From: Opitutaceae bacterium
GTDB lineage: Bacteria; Verrucomicrobiota; Verrucomicrobiia; Opitutales; Opitutaceae
Direction: 5' to 3'
Length of the DNA stretch: 64,000 bases
Assembly: GCA_016711225.1 (NCBI GenBank)
Contig: JADJTK010000009.1
Span: 1 to 64,000 of the forward strand
Part shown: positions 28,496 to 38,935 of the stretch, one piece after another
How positions within the stretch are numbered: position 1 is the stretch's first letter
How the letters are laid out: each line of letters opens with the position of its first letter
Program-made: the position numbers and the translations under genes
The notes under the pieces: generated by a model
What the model was told of the DNA's origin: nothing
Databases searched by the model: none
The model's input: the letters and a program-made list of their open reading frames with translations, nothing else

Positions 28496-31400
28496 ATGAA
28501 AACGACCGTCCCTTTGCGGCTGAGGCGAGTGGCCCGACGTACCGCCGGGGTCTATTTGTTGGCGGCGGGAATGTGGATTTTGCTGTCGGACCGGGCCGTA
28601 GCGCTCTTCACCACTGATCCGCGCCTGATCGAGCGGTTGTCGATCGGCAAGGGGTGGTTCTTCGTGATTGTGACAGCGGCGCTGCTTTACGTCGGGCTGC
28701 GCAAGCAGTTGATGCAGAGCGAAGCGGAGGTAGCGGCGCGGCAGCGTGCGACCGATGCACTGCGGGATGTCGAGGAGCGGCAGCGCTTGTTCATCGAGCA
28801 CGCCCCGGCGGCGCTGGCGATGTTCGATCGCGAGATGCGCTACGTGGCAGTGAGCCGGCGCTGGCTCGACGACTACCATCTGGGCTCCCGAAGCCTTGTG
28901 GGGGAGTCGCACTATGCGGTGTTTCCGGAGATTCCGGAGCGATGGAAGGCGATCCATCGGCGTGGTTTGGCTGGCGAGGTGGTCCGGGCCGAGGAGGACG
29001 CGTTCACCCGGGCGGACGGCTCGGTGCAATGGCTGCGCTGGGAAGTGCGTCCCTGGCATCGCGCGGATGCCAGTGTGGGCGGCATCGTGGCCTTCTCGGA
29101 GGACATCACGGAGCGTATCGCTGCGGAGAAGGCGCTGCGGGAGAGCCAGGAGCGCTACCGGCTGTTGGCTGAGAATGTTGGCGATGTTGTCTGGGTGATT
29201 GATGTGACGACGATGCGGATGCTTTATGTGAGCCCGTCCGTGGAACGGCTGCGCGGCATCACGGCGGCCGAAGTGATGGCAGAGCCGGTGCCGGACGGCT
29301 TGGATGCGGAATCAGCAGTGATGGTCAGGGACACGTTTCCCGGGCGGATCGAGGCGTTTGAGGCGGGGGATCCGGCGGCGGTCACGCAGACCCATGAGGT
29401 TCGGCAACCGTGCCGCGGCGGCGGTTGGGTCAATATTGAGGTGGTCTCGACGCTGGTCCGCGGCCCGTCCGGCGGATTGCAGCTCATCGGCGTGTCGCGC
29501 AACATCGACGAGCGCAAGCGCGCGGAGTCGGCGTTGCGGGCGAGCGAGGGGCGTTTTCGCTCGGTGGTGGAATCAGCCCCGGTGCCGATCTTCATCCAGG
29601 CGGCGGGGAACTTCGCCTATCTTAACGCCGCGGCTGTTGCGCTATTTGGCGCCGTGGACGAGGCCGCCCTGCGCGGGCAGTCGGTAGTGGCGCATTTCCA
29701 CCCCGAGAGCCGGCCCGGCGTGGTCGAGCGTATCCGGCTCCTCAACGAGCAACGGCGGCCTGTGCCGCTGCTTGAGGAGCGCATCGTGCGCTGCAACGGC
29801 GCGGCTGCGGAGGTCGAGGTTTCTGCCGTACCGTTCCGTTTTGGTGAGCAGGATGGCGCGCTGGTCTTCGCCCGCGATATCACCGAGCGCAACCGGGCGC
29901 TCGAACAACTGCGGGTCCACGAGACGGTGCTGCGGGAGACCGGCGAGATCGCCAGGGTGGGCGGCTGGAGCCTGGATCCGACGACCGGCGAGGGTTTCTG
30001 GACGGACGAGGTGGCCCGCATCCACGATCTTGACCCAAAGGACAAGACCTCGATGGCCATCGGGCTCGGCTTCTATTCGGGCGAGTCGCGGGCGCGGATC
30101 GACGCCGCGATGAAGGCGGCGGTCGAGCGGGGCGAGCCCTACGACCTGCAGCTCGAGCTGGTTACCGCCGCCGGGCGGCACAAGTGGGTGCGCACCATCG
30201 GGCATCCGGTCTGCGAAGACGGGAAGGTGGTGCGATTGCGCGGTTCGTTCCAGGATGTAACCGAGCTCTTCGAGGCGACCGCGGCCCTGCGCGAGAGCGA
30301 GGCGCGTTTCCGCGAGCTGGCCGAGACGATCAACGAGGTGTTCTGGATCACCGATGCGGCGAAGGCGCGCATCCTCTACGTGAGCCCGGCGTATGAGCGA
30401 ATTTGGGGCGAGAGCTGCCAGAGCCTCTACGCCAGGCCCTCGGCTTGGTTCGATGGCATCCATTCCGAGGACCGCGCGCGGGTTGTAGAGGCGGCCACCA
30501 CCCGGCAGACCACGGGCCAATACAATGAGACCTACCGCGTGGTGCGGCCCGACGGGCAGGTGCGCTGGATCCAGGATCGCGCCTATCCGGTGTGCGACGC
30601 CGGCGGGCGGGTGCTGCGTGTGCTTGGGGTGGCCGAGGACATCACAGAGAAGAAGCGGATCGAGACCCAGTTTCTGCGCGCGCAGCGACTGGAGGCGGTG
30701 GGGGCATTGGCGGGCGGGGTGGCGCATGATCTCAATAACATCCTGACCCCAGTCCTGATGGCCGCCGGAGTGCTCAAAATCGAGGCGAAGGACGAACACG
30801 AGCGCGAGCTGCTTTCGATGATCGAGGGGAGTGCCCGCCGCGGGGCCGACATTATCCGGCAGTTGGTCGCGTTCAGCCGGGGAGTCGAAGGGGAGAAAAG
30901 CGTGCTGCAGCCGCGTCATCTGCTCAAGGAGATGGGCGCCATTGTCCGCGAAACCTTCCCACGCGAGATCACGCTCCAGGAGGATATTGCCAGCGACCTG
31001 TGGCCGATCGAGGTCGACGCGACGCAACTGCACCAAGTGTTGATGAACCTTTGTGTGAATGCTCGCGATGCGATGCCCCACGGCGGGCGCCTCACCTTCG
31101 GGGCGCGCAATCTCGAACTGGGGGCCGACTCCTCGGGCGCCGGCGAGTGCAAGCCGGGGCCCTACGTCGCTCTCTCCGTGGCCGATACGGGGGAGGGCAT
31201 GGCCCCGGAGATCATTGCGCGCATTTTCGAGCCGTTCTTCACGACAAAAGGGGTGGGTAAGGGTTCCGGCCTGGGGCTATCGACGGTGTTGGGCATCGTG
31301 CGCAGCCACGGCGGGCACGTGGCGGTGTACAGCGAGCCCGGCCGAGGGAGCCGCTTCACCGTGTATTTGCCCGCTAAGCCTGGTGACTCAATCGTCACGG

Positions 31401-31804
31401 TTGCCGCGCCGCTCGCGGTCGACCCGGGACGGGCGGAGTTAATCTTGGTGGTTGATGACGAAAGCTCGATCCGCGCGGCCACCCGACGCTTGCTCGAGCA
31501 GAACGGCTACCAGGTCGTGACGGCGCCCGACGGCCAGGAGGCGCTCAAGCTGGTGTTGGCGCATCGCGAGCGGCTGCGGCTGGTGCTCACCGATGTGATG
31601 ATGCCGGTCATGGGCGGAGTTGGGCTGGCCCGGGCGTTGCAGGTGCTGGATGCGGGTATTCCGGTGGTTGCTACCAGCGGCTTGGATGAGGAGAATAAGC
31701 GCCAAGAACTGATCGGGGTCGGGGTGCGGGAGGTGCTGACCAAGCCCTGCGAAGCGGACGTGCTGCTCGCGGCGATCCGGCGGCACCTCGAGAAGAGGCC
31801 GTGA
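28496..31804 (+). CDS. Multi-PAS hybrid sensor histidine kinase
   Basis: A 1,102-residue membrane-associated two-component sensor. Two N-terminal hydrophobic helices (GVYLLAAGMWILLS and WFFVIVTAALLYVGL) are followed by about five PAS domains, recognisable by FSEDITERIAAEKALRESQE, ISVSRNIDERKRAESALR-like and VAEDITEKKRIETQFLRAQR connectors. The kinase core has the H-box GGVAHDLNNILTP (His744), the N-box NLCVNARDAMPHGG, and DTGEGMAPEI and GKGSGLGLSTVLGIV for ATP. A C-terminal receiver domain follows (ILVVDDESS, Asp1033 in LTDVMMPVMGG, Lys in LTKPCE). I chose the ATG at 28496 because the upstream frame is repeat sequence. The signal and the partner regulator are unknown. Confidence 0.93.
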   Translation: MKTTVPLRLRRVARRTAGVYLLAAGMWILLSDRAVALFTTDPRLIERLSIGKGWFFVIVTAALLYVGLRKQLMQSEAEVAARQRATDALRDVEERQRLFIEHAPAALAMFDREMRYVAVSRRWLDDYHLGSRSLVGESHYAVFPEIPERWKAIHRRGLAGEVVRAEEDAFTRADGSVQWLRWEVRPWHRADASVGGIVAFSEDITERIAAEKALRESQERYRLLAENVGDVVWVIDVTTMRMLYVSPSVERLRGITAAEVMAEPVPDGLDAESAVMVRDTFPGRIEAFEAGDPAAVTQTHEVRQPCRGGGWVNIEVVSTLVRGPSGGLQLIGVSRNIDERKRAESALRASEGRFRSVVESAPVPIFIQAAGNFAYLNAAAVALFGAVDEAALRGQSVVAHFHPESRPGVVERIRLLNEQRRPVPLLEERIVRCNGAAAEVEVSAVPFRFGEQDGALVFARDITERNRALEQLRVHETVLRETGEIARVGGWSLDPTTGEGFWTDEVARIHDLDPKDKTSMAIGLGFYSGESRARIDAAMKAAVERGEPYDLQLELVTAAGRHKWVRTIGHPVCEDGKVVRLRGSFQDVTELFEATAALRESEARFRELAETINEVFWITDAAKARILYVSPAYERIWGESCQSLYARPSAWFDGIHSEDRARVVEAATTRQTTGQYNETYRVVRPDGQVRWIQDRAYPVCDAGGRVLRVLGVAEDITEKKRIETQFLRAQRLEAVGALAGGVAHDLNNILTPVLMAAGVLKIEAKDEHERELLSMIEGSARRGADIIRQLVAFSRGVEGEKSVLQPRHLLKEMGAIVRETFPREITLQEDIASDLWPIEVDATQLHQVLMNLCVNARDAMPHGGRLTFGARNLELGADSSGAGECKPGPYVALSVADTGEGMAPEIIARIFEPFFTTKGVGKGSGLGLSTVLGIVRSHGGHVAVYSEPGRGSRFTVYLPAKPGDSIVTVAAPLAVDPGRAELILVVDDESSIRAATRRLLEQNGYQVVTAPDGQEALKLVLAHRERLRLVLTDVMMPVMGGVGLARALQVLDAGIPVVATSGLDEENKRQELIGVGVREVLTKPCEADVLLAAIRRHLEKRP

Positions 31805-31906
31805 GGCGGGTGGTGTCGATCGGTGGGACCGATGGTCGATGATACGCCTGTGGAGGAAGCGCGCCGCAAACGGCCCCCTGCAGCGGACAGGTCGGGCGCT
31901 GAAGGC

Positions 31907-31936
31907 AAAAAAAGACCCGGCGACAGGCGCCGGGTC
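31907..31936 (-). terminator. Rho-independent terminator of leuB
   Basis: A perfect 9-bp stem (GACCCGGCG at 31914-31922 with its complement at 31928-31936, 5-nt loop) is followed on the minus strand by seven T. It lies 57 bp beyond the leuB stop and could also slow transcripts from the convergent kinase gene. Confidence 0.85.
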
Positions 31937-31993
31937 GGGAACGGGAGCGGTGCCGCGTCGCCGCGATCCGTCATGAACGCTTCGCGACTGGGC

Positions 31994-33094
<1,101 letters not shown>

Positions 33095-33236
33095 AAGGGG
33101 CAGAGGGAAAACGATGCCCGCGGGGAGTCCAAGCGGATTCTAACAGGCGGCGTGGCGGGCGGGAGCTGAGCGGACCGGGGGCGGCGGTGAGCCACGGTGG
33201 CAGGTGGGCCTTTGGGCCCCCTGTCCAAGGCGCAGA

Positions 33237-33260
33237 TTCATGTCGCGATCGCGACATGAA
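33237..33260. repeat. Perfect 24-bp palindrome
   Basis: TTCATGTCGCGA is followed immediately by its exact reverse complement, with no spacer. It lies between divergent leuB and the MBL-fold hydrolase gene, about 75 bp before the latter's ATG. It could be an operator, a cruciform-forming element or a member of a dispersed repeat family; no second copy was seen in this window. Confidence 0.6.
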
Positions 33261-33334
33261 CGTGCGTCCGCGTTCCGTAGGCGTCTCCGATTCTGGGGTT
33301 GCCCGGGCGCCGGGAGGCTCGCATTCAAACTTCG

Positions 33335-33973
33335 ATGGAAATTCACGCCCTGCCCGCCGGGCCGATCGAGACCAACGCCTACCTGCTCACCGATGCTGCC
33401 CGCCACGAGGCGGTGCTAGTCGACGCCCCGCATGAGGTGTGGCCGGAGGTGCAGGCGCTGCTCGCCAAGACCGGTTGCAGCCTGGTGGCGCTGCTCATCA
33501 CCCACGGCCACTGGGATCACACCGGCGACGCCGGTCGTATCCAACAGACTGGCGTGCCCCTCTACGCCCACGAGGAGGACCGGATGTTCATCGAGACGCC
33601 GGAGTGCATGGCGCTGTTCACCATGCCCGGACTGCGGCTCGACCCGGCGAAAATCGACCGGCTGGTGAAGCAGGGCGATACCTTCGAACTGTTGGGCGAA
33701 ACCGTCGAGGTCCGCCATGTGCCGGGGCATTGCCCGGGCAATGTGCTTTTCTATTTCCGGACCACCGGGGCGGCGTTTGTGGGTGATGCGATCTTTGCCG
33801 GTAGCGTGGGACGTACGGATTTCCCGCGCGGAGGTTTCGAAATGTTGGCCCATTCGATCCGTACCCAGATTTACACCTTGCCCGACGCCACGGTGCTCTA
33901 TCCCGGCCACGGCCCGGAGACCGACGTCGCCGAGGAGAAGGCCAATAACCCGTACGTGCCGTTTCGGGCATGA
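33335..33973 (+). CDS. MBL-fold metallo-hydrolase (glyoxalase II-like)
   Basis: A 212-residue metallo-beta-lactamase-fold protein. The metal motif H-x-H-x-D-H is present in ITHGHWDHTGD. Further ligands are His in VRHVPGHCPGN, Asp in FVGDAIFAG and His in LYPGHGPETD. This pattern is that of YcbL/GloB-like hydrolases, which cleave S-lactoylglutathione or related thioesters. The start codon ATG at 33335 gives MEIHALPAGPIETNAYLL. The stop overlaps the ribD start by 4 bp, so it probably belongs to a riboflavin/housekeeping operon. Confidence 0.9.
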   Translation: MEIHALPAGPIETNAYLLTDAARHEAVLVDAPHEVWPEVQALLAKTGCSLVALLITHGHWDHTGDAGRIQQTGVPLYAHEEDRMFIETPECMALFTMPGLRLDPAKIDRLVKQGDTFELLGETVEVRHVPGHCPGNVLFYFRTTGAAFVGDAIFAGSVGRTDFPRGGFEMLAHSIRTQIYTLPDATVLYPGHGPETDVAEEKANNPYVPFRA

Positions 33974-35175
33974 ACCCGACCTTCGCCAATTTCCACGAGG
34001 CCTTCATGCGCCGGGCGCTCGAGCTGGCGCGCGGTGGCCTGGGCGCGACGCATCCCAACCCGATGGTAGGCGCTCTGATCGTCGAGGAGGGCGAGATTGT
34101 CGCCGAGGGGTTTCATGCGAAGGCCGGCGAGGCGCATGCCGAGATCGTGGCGTTGCGAGCGCTCGGCCGGAAACGGGCGGATGGCGCGATTCTCTATGTG
34201 ACGCTGGAGCCCTGCTGCACCCAGGGCCGCACACCGCCGTGCACAGAGGCGATCCTTGCCGCCGGAATCCGACAAGTGGTGGTCGGCGCGACCGATCCGA
34301 ACCCTCGGCATGCCGCGCGTGGGTACGAGGTGTTGCGCGCCGCGGGCGCGACGGTCGTCACCGGGGTGCTGGCCGAGGAGTGCGCGGACCTGAATCTGAT
34401 TTTCAATCACTGGATTGCGACCAACCGGCCCTTGCTGGCGGCCAAGATTGCGACGACCATCGACGGACGCATCGCCTGCCGCACGGGTGAATCGAAGTGG
34501 CTCACCGGCGAACTCGCCCGCGCCGACGTGATGCGCTGGCGACGCCTCTTCCCCGCCATTGCGGTGGGAGCCGGCACCGTGGCCAGCGACGACCCGCAGC
34601 TTACCGCACGCTTGCCGGAGGGCACGTGGTGCCCGCGGCGCTTCATCTTCGACGGTGCTTTGAGCATCGCCACGCTCAATCCGCTGCCGCGCCTGCTGAC
34701 CGACGAGTGGCGTGCCCGTACCACGATCGTGACCTCCGAACGGCAGCATTCCGTGGTCGTACGCAAACTCGAGGAGCTCGGTGTCGAGGTTTGGCGGTTG
34801 CCGGCCGAGGCGGCGGTGGTGTCGATCGCGGCGTTCTCCGAGCGGTGTGCGCGTGAGGGCGTGACGGGGGTGCTGGTCGAGGGCGGTTCGCGGCTGCTCA
34901 GCGGGCTGCTGCAGGCCCGCGCGGTTGACTACCTGCTGGCCTATCGTGCGCCGCGCGTCTTTGCCGATGCCTCCTCGGTTCCGGTGGCTACGGGGTTGAG
35001 GGTAGAACTGCCGACGGTGGGGCTGCGTTTGACGGAGGTGCGCCACGCGCTCTTCGGCGATGACCAGCTGATGCGCGGACGAATCCTCTATCCCGACAAC
35101 CTCGAAATCGATGCCGCGCCGAGTAACGAGGCCGACGAGACGAGGCACCACCACTGCGGTTGCGACCATGACTGA
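33970..35175 (+). CDS. ribD: Riboflavin biosynthesis deaminase/reductase RibD
   Basis: This bifunctional enzyme deaminates the pyrimidine and then reduces the ribosyl group of the GTP cyclohydrolase II product. The N-terminal deaminase domain carries the zinc motif HAEIVALRAL and PCCTQGRTPPC, plus the ATHPNPMVGALIV opening. The C-terminal reductase domain begins RPLLAAKIATTIDGRIACRT and has the GVLVEGGSRLLSGLL cofactor block. At 401 residues it is slightly long, with a His/Cys tail RHHHCGCDHD that could bind metal. It overlaps the genes on both sides (4 bp and 8 bp). Confidence 0.95.
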   Translation: MNPTFANFHEAFMRRALELARGGLGATHPNPMVGALIVEEGEIVAEGFHAKAGEAHAEIVALRALGRKRADGAILYVTLEPCCTQGRTPPCTEAILAAGIRQVVVGATDPNPRHAARGYEVLRAAGATVVTGVLAEECADLNLIFNHWIATNRPLLAAKIATTIDGRIACRTGESKWLTGELARADVMRWRRLFPAIAVGAGTVASDDPQLTARLPEGTWCPRRFIFDGALSIATLNPLPRLLTDEWRARTTIVTSERQHSVVVRKLEELGVEVWRLPAEAAVVSIAAFSERCAREGVTGVLVEGGSRLLSGLLQARAVDYLLAYRAPRVFADASSVPVATGLRVELPTVGLRLTEVRHALFGDDQLMRGRILYPDNLEIDAAPSNEADETRHHHCGCDHD

Positions 35176-35790
35176 TCCCGTTGATCTCTTCCTTGCCACA
35201 GGCAACGGCCACAAGGTGGTCGAGATGCAAGCGCTGGCCGACGGCTCGCAACTGGCCCTACGGCTACGTTCCGCGAAAGAGGCGGGCGGCATGCCCGCTG
35301 TGGTCGAGGACACCGGCACGTTTGTAGGCAACGCCCGCAAGAAGGCCCGCGCGCTGCACGCGCAGTTGGGCGAGGCCGCTTGGGTGCTGTCCGACGATAG
35401 TGGACTCTGCGTGGATGCGCTCGATGGTGAGCCGGGGTGGAGTCGGCGTATTATGCCGGGCCCGGGGCGACGAGCGGGGCCAACCTGGCCAAGCTGTTGA
35501 CTAAGCTGCAGAAGGTGCCGCCGGTGGAGCGCATGGCGCATTTCCTCTGCGTGTTCTTTGTCGTGGAATCGGGAGGTCGTGAGCATCATTTCATCGGCCG
35601 TTGCGACGGGCGGTTGTTGGAGCACGAGCGTGGCCAGGCCGGTTTTGGCTACGATCCGGTTTTCGTGCCGGCGGAGAACCATCTGACCTTCGCCGAACTG
35701 GGCGATGCGGTGAAGAATGGTATCAGCCATCGCGCTCGGGCCTGGGCGAAATTCGCGGAGTGGTGGCGCGGGCGGGGGGCGTGTGCGTAA
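35168..35790 (+). CDS. rdgB: XTP/dITP diphosphatase (RdgB/HAM1), frameshifted
   Basis: This house-cleaning enzyme hydrolyses non-canonical purine triphosphates such as dITP and XTP. The first frame gives LFLATGNGHKVVEMQALA, VVEDTGTFVGNARKKARALH and VLSDDSGLCVDALDGEPG. The second gives SAYYAGPGATSGANLAKLL, FIGRCDGRLLEHERGQAGFG, YDPVFVP and the final ISHRARAWAKFAEW. The shift sits in the GGGG run at 35434-35437; a fifth G restores the family phrase GEPGVESAYYAGPGA. It is therefore most likely a sequencing deletion. The ATG overlaps the end of ribD by 8 bp. Confidence 0.92.
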
Positions 35791-35877
35791 GGTGGCGTGT
35801 GAACCGAGTGTGGCGGTGCGATATCCGCGCCGTGTGGGATCGGAAGAAGGACGCTGCGCAGGTGGGTTCCATGGTCG

Positions 35878-35926
35878 GAGTGTGCTGGCACGCGATTCCG
35901 AGCCGAGATCGCGTGCAAGCACGCTC
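35878..35926. repeat. REP-like imperfect palindrome
   Basis: Two 19-bp arms, GAGTGTGCTGGCACGCGAT and the complement of GAGCGTGCTTGCACGCGAT, match at 17 of 19 positions around an 11-bp loop. The element stands alone in the gap between convergent rdgB and the barrel gene. Its size and placement are those of a repetitive extragenic palindrome. Confidence 0.65.
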
Positions 35927-35972
35927 CTACAGCGGACACCCAATCGGCCTCCGCCGTGCGGTTCGGGCCAAC

Positions 35973-36001
35973 AAAAAGCCCCAACCGGTGAGGGTTGGGG
36001 C
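35973..36001 (-). terminator. Rho-independent terminator of the barrel gene
   Basis: Stem GCCCCAACC (35978-35986) pairs with GGTTGGGGC (35993-36001) over a 6-nt loop. On the minus strand it is followed by five T. It lies 33 bp past the stop of the outer-membrane protein gene. Confidence 0.8.
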
Positions 36002-36033
36002 GGAAACGGAGAGGAGTCTGATCGGTGCGTCGA

Positions 36034-37395
36034 TTAGAAGCGCGTGGTGATGCCGGAACGGAACACTGCGCCGACGCTGGCGGAGATGTCGGCGGTCTGG
36101 GTGGTGCCGGGCATCGAGATCCGCAAGTCGCGGGTATAACTCTCGTAGGCGGCCCCGACAAAGAAGCCGGTGCGCTGGGTCATGAACCACTCCACTTCGC
36201 CGGAGGCGAAATAGCCGAGGGTGCTCGTTACCGTGCTGTCGTTGCGAATGTTGGCGGTATCGACCTTGATATAGTTGGCCAACGACGGAACCAGGTAGCT
36301 CTCATTGAACCGGAACTGCGCTCCCAGAATCGTGAGGGTGAGGCCGGCGCTGGCGCGCAGCGCGAAGTGGCGGTTGATCTGCCAGGCGAAATAGGGGCCA
36401 AAACGAGAGGTCAGGTATGCCCCCTTGACCTGCCAGTAGCCGGTGACGTCGACGCCGTCCGCGGTTGCGATGTCATTGCGACTGAAGGGGAGGGCTCCCA
36501 AGCGGATACTGTTGTCGCGAATCTCCCAGAGTTGGGTGTTATCCGGGCCGAGGAGCGGCACCATATAGGGCGTGGTGGTGGCGTTCCCACTATCGTCCAG
36601 CACATACCTCAAGGTGCCGTCAGCGTTCTTGCCCTGCTCGGTAAGATAGTGCTTTTTGGGCCCGGGCGAGATGTAGGGGAGGTAGGAGGTGACGTTGTTG
36701 CTGGTAGTGGTGAGGAGCGTCCCAGTCTTTGCCCCTTCCCCCTCAGCAAGAGCGTACAGATCGGTGAGTGTGCGCAGATTCCCTTTCACAGTCCCGCTGG
36801 TCTTAGCATTGATGTCGTTGAGTCCGGCGCCGAAGATTATGCCCCAGGAGAACCGTTTGTTGCCGCCAAGCTGTCGGGAAACCTCAATGTCCCACGAGAG
36901 GGACGAACCGCTTTCAGCGGCGAGAGTGGCTCCGGCGGTGTCCACCCGATTGGACTCAAAGCGGACTTCCTTTGCATTCGGAAAGTCGTTGGGTTGGAGC
37001 TGATTGGAGCTGCTGAAAGCCCAGATGTTGGTGCGTCCATCGTCTTTGACGATTTTGTTGTCTTCGATGTCGCGCGAGTCGTCGGGGCCGACGTCGCCGT
37101 TGTCGTAGACTCGCGCGATAATGCCACTCGTGATGTTGTCCCCCGGGACCGAGTTGTAGGGAATGTTGCCGAGCCCGGAGAATTTCACCTTGGCCTTGCC
37201 CGAAATTCGGAAGCCAACGGAAATCTGGTACGGCGGCGGCCGGTACTCGATCGGAATGAAGACGGCCTCTTCCGAGGGCTCCTTGCTGCTGGCCGGCTTC
37301 TTCGCCTCCTGAGCGAAAGCGGGCTGGCTGCTCAAGAGCAGCGCGAGGCAGGCGAGGGGACCGGAGATCCGCGGGATTGAAGCGGGCTTAACCAT
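36034..37395 (-). CDS. Outer-membrane beta-barrel protein
   Basis: A 453-residue protein with a signal peptide (PLACLALLLSSQPAFAQ) and amphipathic strands such as YQISVGFRISGKAKVKF, SWGIIFGAGLNDINAK, HFALRASAGLTLTILG and GFFVGAAYESYTRDLRIS. It ends in Phe (RSGITTRF), the terminal aromatic signature recognised by the BAM complex. I do not recognise a specific porin family. A long insertion between about residues 200 and 300 is probably an external or periplasmic loop. It is a single gene with a strong terminator. Confidence 0.8.
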   Translation of the reverse strand: MVKPASIPRISGPLACLALLLSSQPAFAQEAKKPASSKEPSEEAVFIPIEYRPPPYQISVGFRISGKAKVKFSGLGNIPYNSVPGDNITSGIIARVYDNGDVGPDDSRDIEDNKIVKDDGRTNIWAFSSSNQLQPNDFPNAKEVRFESNRVDTAGATLAAESGSSLSWDIEVSRQLGGNKRFSWGIIFGAGLNDINAKTSGTVKGNLRTLTDLYALAEGEGAKTGTLLTTTSNNVTSYLPYISPGPKKHYLTEQGKNADGTLRYVLDDSGNATTTPYMVPLLGPDNTQLWEIRDNSIRLGALPFSRNDIATADGVDVTGYWQVKGAYLTSRFGPYFAWQINRHFALRASAGLTLTILGAQFRFNESYLVPSLANYIKVDTANIRNDSTVTSTLGYFASGEVEWFMTQRTGFFVGAAYESYTRDLRISMPGTTQTADISASVGAVFRSGITTRF

Positions 37396-37563
37396 GTGGT
37401 TTGGGTGTACGGATTCGAAGAATGCGGGTCAAGTGTCGCGCAGGCACTGCGGCAGAAGTTGGGACCGGGCACAAGGAGCAAGCGCGGACTCTGTTGGGAT
37501 CGGCGATCGCGTGTTTGGTTCCTTGTGCGACGGATTCATTTCCGGAGGTGGCTGACTCGGGGC

Positions 37564-38559
<996 letters not shown>

Positions 38560-38935
38560 GTCACGAGCGAAGCAACGAAGGCGCGGCGGCGGAAGCCGGA
38601 AATCGTCGAGGTTTGGCGGAGCGTCAGGTGGGCGGCCGAGGCTTGGGGGGACGGCACAGCAGTACGGCCAGTGGACGCCGGCGGAATCCTCACGCGCTCC
38701 AGTTCTGGGGAGAATCGGCTCTGGTTGGGGCGGTGTTTCCCCCGGTGGGGCGGGGGTTATCCTCGCCAGAGCGATGCGATTACGGAGTGGCGGGCGTAAA
38801 GCCCGCCCCACCACCGGAACTTAATCCTGCTGGCGCGAGCCAAGCCAAGGCGCTGCGCCGAAGGGGCGAGCAGTTGGGAGGTTGAACCGCTGCGCGGTCC
38901 AGCTACGGCGGAGAGGGCTGAGGGCGGGGGCGCGC
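38560..38935. repeat. Intergenic region with two palindromic repeat elements
   Basis: This 376-bp gap precedes the aldo/keto reductase gene and follows ffh, both on the minus strand. It has a GTGGCGGGC / GCCCGCCCCAC hairpin at 38787-38811. At 38882-38905 there is one copy of the 24-bp hairpin unit (TTGAACCGC-TGC-GCGGTCCAGCTA) that is tandemly repeated at 43719-43854. No gene was found. Confidence 0.6.

Noticed and set aside
28106..29059. N-terminal extension of alaS
   Set aside because: The open frame upstream of 28105 is repeat sequence and the antisense of the histidine kinase. AlaRS begins at MTSAEIRQSF.
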